Source of the DNA: JBFLVQ01 sp040758525 | GTDB lineage: Bacteria > Acidobacteriota > Blastocatellia > Chloracidobacteriales > JADJPF01 | NCBI GenBank assembly: GCA_040758525.1 | Contig: JBFLVQ010000301.1 | Location: 1 to 10,856 of the forward strand | Reading direction: 5' to 3' | DNA: 10,856 bases | Shown: piece after piece, positions 4,935 through 10,856 of the stretch | Layout: the number at the start of each line of letters is the position of its first letter | Numbering within the stretch: the first letter of the stretch is position 1 | Notes under the pieces: generated by a model | Database searches by the model: none | Told to the model about the DNA's origin: nothing | What the model saw: the letters and a program-made list of their open reading frames with translations, nothing else | Made by a program: the position numbers and the translations under genes

Positions 4935-6283
4935 TCCATTTTTCCTCCCGGCATCTGTGCGTCTGAGGGTTGAATTGCCAGCGCAGTTAATGCCAAAAAC
5001 AACAGTGCATTTGAAGCCAACTGAAGATTAAAATCGACGCTGCTGTGTACTAGTAGAGCGATTATCCCAGAGCCTGCTCCCAGGATAATGGCCTTTTCCT
5101 GCACACGCACACTGCGCAGATTTTTCCTTACTGCAATAAAGATCGAGGATAGGAAGAGAATTGCGAATATTCCTCCCACGATTCCTGTATCAGTGAGCGT
5201 TTGCAGATAGTCGTTATGGGTCTGATGTACTCCTAGATGAGTAGCGAGCTGTTTATCAACGGTCATCGTAGAAACATAGGGATAAGCGCCCAAACCTACG
5301 CCTAACAATGGGTGTTGTTGAAATAGTGTCCAAGCATCTCTCCATATTGCCCAGCGATCGTTAATGGAAGAGATACCTGCTTTCATATCAATAAGCGCTG
5401 CCAATCCGGTTTGCCCCGGTGCTATCAACAATACCAATGCGATGATAAATACCAATGCGATAGAAAGGCTTGAACCGCTCACCAACCTATTACGTAAATA
5501 GCTTACCCTCTCCGTGTTAGCATCTGAGTTAATATGTAAACGGAAGCACAAAACAGAGAGCGATAGTACCCCAGCAAGTGCTGATACTAATCCCCCCCTA
5601 GAATGGGAAAGCACGATCGCTAGCGCCATTACGGCACTGGCAAGAGCAAAGAAAAAGCGTTCCTGGTAATTACCACGATTATAGATAAGCATGCCCAGTG
5701 AGAGTGATAGTGTCATTGCTACATATCCAGCAAAATGATTACGGTTAATAAATGGGCCAAAACATTCTGCAGAATTATTCAGCTCATGCCACCAATAGAC
5801 ACGACCATTCCAGGTTGCATATTGCACAATAGCAAAGACACTAAGCGCCAGACCCACCACTACGATCGTATAAATAAGCACAGTGCGACTATGCGGTTGA
5901 GAAGCGATCTGAATCAGGGCACAAAAATATATCACCAGCGCAGATGTTTTTAGTAATGACAACCAGGTTGCTTGCGGTGCTAGCGAAATGGTGGCATTAC
6001 TGCCTGTGCCTAAACCAGGAAGCAATTGGATCAAAATAAGCAATAGAAAACCGATCGCAATAATGGCAGCAAATGGCGGTATAAATTTGTCAGTGTCCTC
6101 AATGGTGAGTTGCATTCCCCATAAGAAGAGTATTATTGCCGCGCCAGATTCAAAAATAAGTAGCGACCAAGGCTCGACTGTACCATAGGCCCAAGGAGAA
6201 AAGATCAATGAGAGTGTTGCGATTAGCAATATCGCGCGGTCAATAATTTTGGTCTGTTTCCACATCATGCTTATCTGCATCAC
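4931..6283 (-). CDS. O-antigen ligase/polymerase family membrane protein (WaaL/Wzy-like)
   Basis: This 450-aa polytopic inner-membrane protein has about ten to twelve hydrophobic segments. Recognisable signatures of the O-antigen ligase family are GPFINRNHFAGY (176-187), SHSRGG (226-231), the large periplasmic loop with RWAIWRDAWTLFQQHPLLGVGLGAY (310-334), and THNDYLQTLTDTGIVGG (355-371). The family transfers undecaprenyl-linked glycans either to lipid A-core (WaaL) or onto a growing polymer (Wzy). With Wza- and Wzc-like neighbours and no lipid A core genes in view, a Wzy-type polymerase for exported EPS is more likely. The frame opens with GTG at 6283; ATG at 6280 is an alternative, and 6 bp separate it from the TPR gene stop. 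No convincing Shine-Dalgarno decides between them. Its last four bases overlap the beta-helix gene. Confidence 0.88.
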   Translation of the reverse strand: MMQISMMWKQTKIIDRAILLIATLSLIFSPWAYGTVEPWSLLIFESGAAIILFLWGMQLTIEDTDKFIPPFAAIIAIGFLLLILIQLLPGLGTGSNATISLAPQATWLSLLKTSALVIYFCALIQIASQPHSRTVLIYTIVVVGLALSVFAIVQYATWNGRVYWWHELNNSAECFGPFINRNHFAGYVAMTLSLSLGMLIYNRGNYQERFFFALASAVMALAIVLSHSRGGLVSALAGVLSLSVLCFRLHINSDANTERVSYLRNRLVSGSSLSIALVFIIALVLLIAPGQTGLAALIDMKAGISSINDRWAIWRDAWTLFQQHPLLGVGLGAYPYVSTMTVDKQLATHLGVHQTHNDYLQTLTDTGIVGGIFAILFLSSIFIAVRKNLRSVRVQEKAIILGAGSGIIALLVHSSVDFNLQLASNALLFLALTALAIQPSDAQMPGGKME

Positions 6284-6289
6284 TATCGA

Positions 6290-7549
6290 TTATTGCGAAA
6301 TCAACTGGAAATCGTCGAATTCCGCCACTCCCTCAATCAAACTATCAAACTTATTAAGCTTAGGTCGTCGCACACGTAACACGATCGCGTTGGTCTCAGC
6401 AGTAGTAGTAAAACTCAACTCTTCTGTGTTCCAGGGTTCATCGCTCTTCAAAGGGGTTGATGCCAGATTCAGCCGCTGGTAATCGACTACATCATAAACT
6501 TCTACAAAGATCTGACCAGCAGCGAATAGGGCTTGGCTGTGTTTGCGGAAGCTGAGGCGATAAGACTTTCCTGCCCTTACTGGAATCACCTGTGCAGGAC
6601 CATATAGATCTACATTTTTCTTGTTAAAGACCAATCTGAGCAGACCATTGTTGTGTGTTGAGAGTTCACTTATCTCAACACCATTAATCTGTGGAATAGA
6701 CCAGTCGAAGTAGCCTAACTGTGTAGAATAATCGAATGATCCATTAAAGACCGATTCCAGGGTTGCTACACCCAATTGGGGGGCATTAGCCTGTGCATAG
6801 TAGAGCCAGACAGTTTTTGCCTCAGAGAAATATCTCTTCTGATAAAGCGTATCCACTATTTGTCGAAGCAGTGCGTAGTGAGATTCTTCAAATCCTTTAC
6901 CGGCAATTTCAGAGACTAGTGTTACGGCTGCAGTTGGCTGGTTCACGTTGACAAGAAATAGCGCATAATTCAAGCGACTAAGTAGGTCGGTTGGTACAAT
7001 CTTTTCAGTATCGGTAAGACTATTCCCATACTTCTGATAAGCCAACTCTAATGCCAGTGGCAGTGAAGCTGGCTGTAGCTCTATGGCTTGACGCAAAGCC
7101 CAGATAGACTCATGTGCCTCTGCGTTGCGTAAGAGAAAGTTGGCTCTTGCCCAGAGGGCTTCAAACGATTTAGGAGCAAGCGCACTACTACGCGCAAATG
7201 CTGTACGAGCTGCCTCAATCAGACCAGCTTGCTCTCTAGCTTTTCCTAGTTCCAACCATACACGATAACTGTAGGGGGAGAGCTGTGCAGCTTTTTCCAG
7301 GTGTAGTATCGCGCTATCTAGATTGCGTTTTTCTGGATTGTATAGGTAGAGACGGCCAAGCTTGAAATGGGCTTCAGACGAATGTGGTGAGAGCACCAGA
7401 GCTGTTGATAATGCTCCTTCCATTTCGTAACCCTCCACAATTGCTTGTGCGATCTGCTCTTTGCACACGCTACGCAGCATCAATACTGAGAGCAGTACCA
7501 ACACTATGCCGCTCAGCCATCTCACTTTTCCCATAGCTTTCAATATCAC
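6290..7549 (-). CDS. Membrane-anchored TPR protein with C-terminal carbohydrate-binding-like domain
   Basis: This 419-aa protein starts with a hydrophobic segment (about residues 11-27) that should place the rest in the periplasm. At least three tetratricopeptide-like units follow at about 56-90 (AHFKLGRLYLYNPEKRNLDSAI), 92-125 and 128-161, with weaker helical repeats to about 255. Residues about 268-419 are beta-rich, begin FNGSFDYSTQLGYFDWSI and contain RAGKSYRLSF and ELSFTTTAETNAIVLRV, a layout like CenC-type carbohydrate-binding modules. It lies between the Wzc-like kinase and the polymerase, which suggests a scaffold that holds the polymer or assembly proteins; this is inference. The GTG start at 7549 shares one base with the kinase stop (TAGTG) and follows AAAGG; an ATG at 7534 would shorten it by five residues. 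Confidence 0.78.
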   Translation of the reverse strand: MILKAMGKVRWLSGIVLVLLSVLMLRSVCKEQIAQAIVEGYEMEGALSTALVLSPHSSEAHFKLGRLYLYNPEKRNLDSAILHLEKAAQLSPYSYRVWLELGKAREQAGLIEAARTAFARSSALAPKSFEALWARANFLLRNAEAHESIWALRQAIELQPASLPLALELAYQKYGNSLTDTEKIVPTDLLSRLNYALFLVNVNQPTAAVTLVSEIAGKGFEESHYALLRQIVDTLYQKRYFSEAKTVWLYYAQANAPQLGVATLESVFNGSFDYSTQLGYFDWSIPQINGVEISELSTHNNGLLRLVFNKKNVDLYGPAQVIPVRAGKSYRLSFRKHSQALFAAGQIFVEVYDVVDYQRLNLASTPLKSDEPWNTEELSFTTTAETNAIVLRVRRPKLNKFDSLIEGVAEFDDFQLISQ

Positions 7550-9846
7550 TACGCCTTTAGAGCGTTCTGGCCGTTCTTTTCCTGACGATAATAACGGCTG
7601 TAATAGTTGTTGAAGTACTTGCCGTAATATGGATATTGTTTCTTGATATCGACACGGTTGAGTACAACACCCATAACGTTTGCAGAAGCGCGTAGAAGTC
7701 TCTGTTTGACCTGGCGTAGCAAATGTCTAGGAGTATGACCAGCTCTTACGACAAGAATTACTCCATCAACATATTGAGAGAGGATTATAGGATCAGGAAA
7801 TCCCATTACAGGTGGAGAATCGATCAGGATAAAGTCGTAATAGTCTCGTAAGACTTCAATGCTTTCTCGCATTTTTGTATTAGAGAGCAACTCAGAAGGA
7901 TTGAAAGGCGAGGGCCCTGCTGCCAACAGATCTATACCCAATTGACTATTACCATTGATAAATTGAGCCTTTTCCTGCTGTCGGAATAGTAGGTTGGAAA
8001 GCCCTACCTCATTTGACATATTGAGTAGGGAATGGCAGGTTGGATGGCGTAGATCACCATCAATGATCAATACCTTTGCGCCTGTTTTAGCTAAGGTTGA
8101 GGCAATCCCGGTAGTCACGGTAGATTTACCTTCACCGGGGAAACAACTTGTTACTAGGATCGTCTGGGGAGGATTACTGGCGTTGCAGAGCATTACTGAA
8201 GTGCGCAGATTGCGATAAGCCTCACCATAGAGCATATCTCTATATTTTCCTGTCGAGCTAGCAGAGAGTTTGTGACTTGGTATTGCTCCCAAGGCAGCCA
8301 CTCCCATTTCTCTATCGATCTCCTCAGTGGTCTTGATCGAGTCATCCAGGTGATCGAATAAGAAAGCAGTGCCTATCCCCAGCAACAGACCCAGCAACAC
8401 TCCCAAGCCGACATTCTTAACCTTATTGGGTCGCGCAGGAACTGGTCGTGCTTCTGCCTCATCAACAATCTGTATATTGTTGGTCTGCATTGCTTGCAGT
8501 ACACCTGCCTCTTTCATCTTTTCCAGCAAGGTGTCATAGAGATGTGCATTAGCATCCGCTTCACGCTTGAGAATACCGTACTGCACAGCGCGATCATTCT
8601 GATCAAGTGTGAGTGCACGTTGTGCACCTACGGTATCACGTAGATTCTTTTCGCGACGTAGTGCGGTTTGATAATCTGAAGAGATATTTTCCAGAATAGT
8701 CCTTTTTGTTTGCGTAATCTGTGTCTCCAGTTGCTCAATCTGACGAGCGACTTCAAGCACTTCCGGATAGTCTGGTTGGTAAGTTTCACTTAACCTGGCA
8801 TGCACCTGCTTCAACTCACTCAATTTGCCTAACAACTGAATAACAATCTGGTTCTGTATGATCTGTGGCATTGAGTCAGGGCTGGTAAGAGATTGACGGT
8901 AGATTGCCTCTGCTTTTATTCTTTCTGCTTCTGTTTCTACTAACTGCTGATTAAGCGCGGCAAAGCGTTCTAAGGTGACATTCTTATTATCATCTAAGGG
9001 GATGATCTGGTTCTCTTTACCGTATTTAAGCAGGGCTTCTTGTGAGCGCTCAACTTTTGCACGCAATTCTCCCAACTGTTGTTGCAGCCAATCGGATGCC
9101 ATTGTCGTGGACTTAAAGTGTGATTCTAGATTGTAATCGATATAGGATTTAGCAAAAGCATTGGCGACATCAGCAGATAGTTTGGCATCATAACTAGAGT
9201 AGAGTATTGTCACCAGTCTGCTATCACGAGTTGTCTTAACGGTCAGTTGTTTAAGGACAATATCGATCAGGCGTGCAGACTCTTCATCTGACAATGCACC
9301 TGTCTTTGTTTGACCTACTGGAACAACTAATGGTTTGGACTGTCCTGTAGTAGGTGATTGCTGACCCATTAAGGCTTCACGAAATTCTGGCACATCCTGT
9401 AGATTCAGTTTATCGATTACTCGCTTAGCTAGCGTGCGCGACCTTAGTAGATCCAGTTGAGTCTGGAAATACTCACGATCGCTGATATCACTTTCCGGGA
9501 GATCCTTTGAAGTAATTGCTTTCTGTGCACTCTTGCCAATCATTACTTTGGCGTGGGCATCATATTCTGGTCGCATTTTCTGAGTAATAAAGATAGAAAG
9601 TGCGACTACAATGGTTAAGACTGCTAGCAAAGGCCATTTTCGTTCTCGTATCACTCTTAGGTAATTGAGGATTGGCCAGCGAGCTTTTTCTGTCCGCTCT
9701 GTCCTCACCGCCGTATCAGTACTATATTGTGGTGTTGAATTGGCGCCATAACAACTTGGTGTTAAGCCAATCCTGTTGACCAAACTGGTATTTATGTTTA
9801 CCAGTGCCTCTTCTTTGTTGTTCTGATTCTCCGTCTGCTTATCCAT
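7549..9846 (-). CDS. Polysaccharide copolymerase with bacterial tyrosine autokinase domain (Wzc-like)
   Basis: This 765-aa inner-membrane protein controls EPS chain length and export by cycles of tyrosine phosphorylation. After a roughly 55-residue cytoplasmic N-terminal extension, transmembrane segment 1 (about 71-90) starts the Wzz domain. A long periplasmic coiled-coil region (about 240-440) ends with the proline-rich motif ARPVPARPNK (466-475) and transmembrane segment 2 (about 478-498). The kinase domain has Walker A CFPGEGKST (568-576, Lys574), Walker A' VLIIDGDLR (592-600) and Walker B ILIDSPP (673-679). The C-terminal tail has eight tyrosines (738, 740, 741, 744, 748, 749, 752, 753), the usual autophosphorylation cluster. 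Kinase and copolymerase are fused in one chain as in Proteobacteria. It lies 43 bp after the Wza-like gene and overlaps the TPR gene by one base. No cognate phosphatase is visible. The start is set by ATG at 9846, without a strong ribosome site. Confidence 0.95.
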   Translation of the reverse strand: MDKQTENQNNKEEALVNINTSLVNRIGLTPSCYGANSTPQYSTDTAVRTERTEKARWPILNYLRVIRERKWPLLAVLTIVVALSIFITQKMRPEYDAHAKVMIGKSAQKAITSKDLPESDISDREYFQTQLDLLRSRTLAKRVIDKLNLQDVPEFREALMGQQSPTTGQSKPLVVPVGQTKTGALSDEESARLIDIVLKQLTVKTTRDSRLVTILYSSYDAKLSADVANAFAKSYIDYNLESHFKSTTMASDWLQQQLGELRAKVERSQEALLKYGKENQIIPLDDNKNVTLERFAALNQQLVETEAERIKAEAIYRQSLTSPDSMPQIIQNQIVIQLLGKLSELKQVHARLSETYQPDYPEVLEVARQIEQLETQITQTKRTILENISSDYQTALRREKNLRDTVGAQRALTLDQNDRAVQYGILKREADANAHLYDTLLEKMKEAGVLQAMQTNNIQIVDEAEARPVPARPNKVKNVGLGVLLGLLLGIGTAFLFDHLDDSIKTTEEIDREMGVAALGAIPSHKLSASSTGKYRDMLYGEAYRNLRTSVMLCNASNPPQTILVTSCFPGEGKSTVTTGIASTLAKTGAKVLIIDGDLRHPTCHSLLNMSNEVGLSNLLFRQQEKAQFINGNSQLGIDLLAAGPSPFNPSELLSNTKMRESIEVLRDYYDFILIDSPPVMGFPDPIILSQYVDGVILVVRAGHTPRHLLRQVKQRLLRASANVMGVVLNRVDIKKQYPYYGKYFNNYYSRYYRQEKNGQNALKA

Positions 9847-9889
9847 AATCTACCCACGCTTTCAATGATGGTCGTGCCAATTTTTCAGA

Positions 9890-10856
9890 TTAACGGAATA
9901 CCGCGATTCCCAAGCCACCTCCTAAGCCGCCTGTGAGTGCGCGTACGAAAGCCAGCCCTAGACTGCGTGACTCCGAACTAGGTATATACACAACGTCATT
10001 TGGTTGTAGGATGGGATCTTTCACTTTGCGTTTTTCTATTTCACTGATGCTGTAACTAACCTCAACCCGCTCAGCTTTACCTGGCACAGTGCGGTAGAGT
10101 TGTATATGACTAGATCGTGCGGTTGCTGTTGTTCCGCCGGCCAGCGCAATTGCTTGTGAAAGGGTGATAGGTTCCTTGGGATTGTAAGCACCGGGCTTAT
10201 GTACATTACCAGCTACATAAATGGTGTCTGCTTCTGGCACATTAATAACATCTCCAGGTGTTACTGTAACATTCAGTGCCGGGCTACCATTGAGTAGTTC
10301 CTTGAGGTTGATGGCTTCAACCTTGATATTCTCATCTTGCTCTCTCTGAGCTGTCGTAGTTTGGTTATCTAAACCGGTTAATCCATAGCGGATGAGATTG
10401 ATACTCTGGCCAGCAATACCTGTTAATCCCCCTGCTCTGCCGATTACATCGAGTAAGCGCTCCCCTCTACGTAGTAGATAGCGTCCTGGTGTTCTTACCG
10501 CGCCAAAGACCGTGACAGATTGGGAGTTCTGTTCTACTACCAGTACGCTCAGTTGGGGTTGGCGTAAAATTTTCAGTAGCTTCTCTTTCAACAGTGTGGT
10601 CAGTTTAGACTCGCTTAATCCTGCTACATCGATCTGACCAGTGAATGGTAGATTGAGTGAGCCAGCATCGCTGACACGATATCTGCCACTCAATTCTGGT
10701 TGTCGGAAGACACGAATCTCTAGTAAGTCACCCGCTCCTATGATGTAGTCATTCGATGTGGATGTGGCGCCCGCCTCCGCTTGGGTAGGTGTCTGTGCAA
10801 TTGCCAGATCGCGCACCAAAATTACGATCATCAATAGAGCGAATAGACAAGCTAAT
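9890..10856 (-). CDS. Polysaccharide export protein (Wza/BexD-like, poly_export plus SLBB), 5' end outside window
   Basis: This is the outer-membrane or periplasmic channel subunit for EPS export. The frame has no stop up to the window edge: the codons before the internal TTG (10834) and ATG (10831) read LACLFAL, extending a hydrophobic signal peptide that runs to about IAIAQ-type residues (seen as RDLAIAQT). The true start therefore lies beyond 10856. Counting from the TTG as residue 1, the poly_export domain covers about 28-102 (YIIGAGDLLEIRVFRQPELSGRY). A first SLBB domain starts at about 105 (SVTVFGAVRTPGRYLL) and a second at about 204 (TIYVAGNVHKPGAY), with LQPNDVVYIP near 276-285. A glycine-rich C-terminus (GGLGGGLGIAVFR) replaces the amphipathic helix ending of classical Wza. 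A lipobox is not obvious. It is the first gene of the visible operon and faces the Wzc-like partner 43 bp away. Confidence 0.9.
   Translation of the reverse strand, partial: LACLFALLMIVILVRDLAIAQTPTQAEAGATSTSNDYIIGAGDLLEIRVFRQPELSGRYRVSDAGSLNLPFTGQIDVAGLSESKLTTLLKEKLLKILRQPQLSVLVVEQNSQSVTVFGAVRTPGRYLLRRGERLLDVIGRAGGLTGIAGQSINLIRYGLTGLDNQTTTAQREQDENIKVEAINLKELLNGSPALNVTVTPGDVINVPEADTIYVAGNVHKPGAYNPKEPITLSQAIALAGGTTATARSSHIQLYRTVPGKAERVEVSYSISEIEKRKVKDPILQPNDVVYIPSSESRSLGLAFVRALTGGLGGGLGIAVFR

Noticed and set aside
9859..9885. Minus-strand TTGGCACG, a perfect -24 element, just upstream of the Wzc-like gene
   Set aside because: The -12 position lacks the required GC: ten bases after GG the sequence reads AT. 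Without a -12 box it is unlikely to be a sigma54 promoter, and the gene is already within an operon.

Overview
The window holds the distal part of a minus-strand exopolysaccharide (EPS) operon, then a long AT-rich intergenic region, then a minus-strand gene for a sigma54-dependent activator. The host is a Gram-negative-type bacterium: it has an outer-membrane Wza-like export protein, a Wzc-like tyrosine autokinase, and periplasmic or secreted FecR-like and beta-helix proteins. The secreted protein with an IPT-like C-terminal domain, and the TPR protein ending in a carbohydrate-binding-like domain, remind me of Acidobacteriota (Blastocatellia-like) genomes. That placement is a low-confidence inference, and no rRNA or other phylogenetic marker is present.

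EPS operon, read right to left on the minus strand (10856 to 2508): Wza-like export protein (5' end outside the window), Wzc/BY-kinase (polymerase copolymerase plus tyrosine kinase), TPR plus beta-sandwich protein, O-antigen ligase/polymerase-type membrane protein, secreted right-handed beta-helix protein, and FecR-like protein. Gaps are -4 to 45 bp, including a 1-bp overlap (TAGTG) and a 4-bp overlap (ATGA), so this looks like one transcription unit. The promoter must lie beyond the right edge. Together these genes form the export, polymerisation and length-control half of a Wzx/Wzy-type pathway. Glycosyltransferases and the flippase are not in the window.

The 1775-2507 interval has no long ORF but is rich in signal. 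It contains a good -24/-12 (sigma54) promoter match on the plus strand at 2164-2180. Upstream of it, within about 30-180 bp, are repeated TGCTAAC half-sites, a perfect TTAGC-TAT-GCTAA dyad and a tandem 30-bp imperfect repeat. Downstream is a 20-bp stem-loop closed only by Watson-Crick and G-U pairs when read on the plus strand, a second long stem-loop, and a strong hairpin at 2461-2495. The sigma54 activator gene (236-1774) is transcribed divergently from this promoter. The most economical hypothesis is a regulator plus target pair: a NifA-like activator driving a structured small RNA, possibly with a 27-codon ORF, that runs convergently into the 3' end of the EPS operon.

The left edge (1-235) holds the apparent C-terminal tail of a convergent plus-strand gene and a hairpin plus U-tract that terminates the activator gene.
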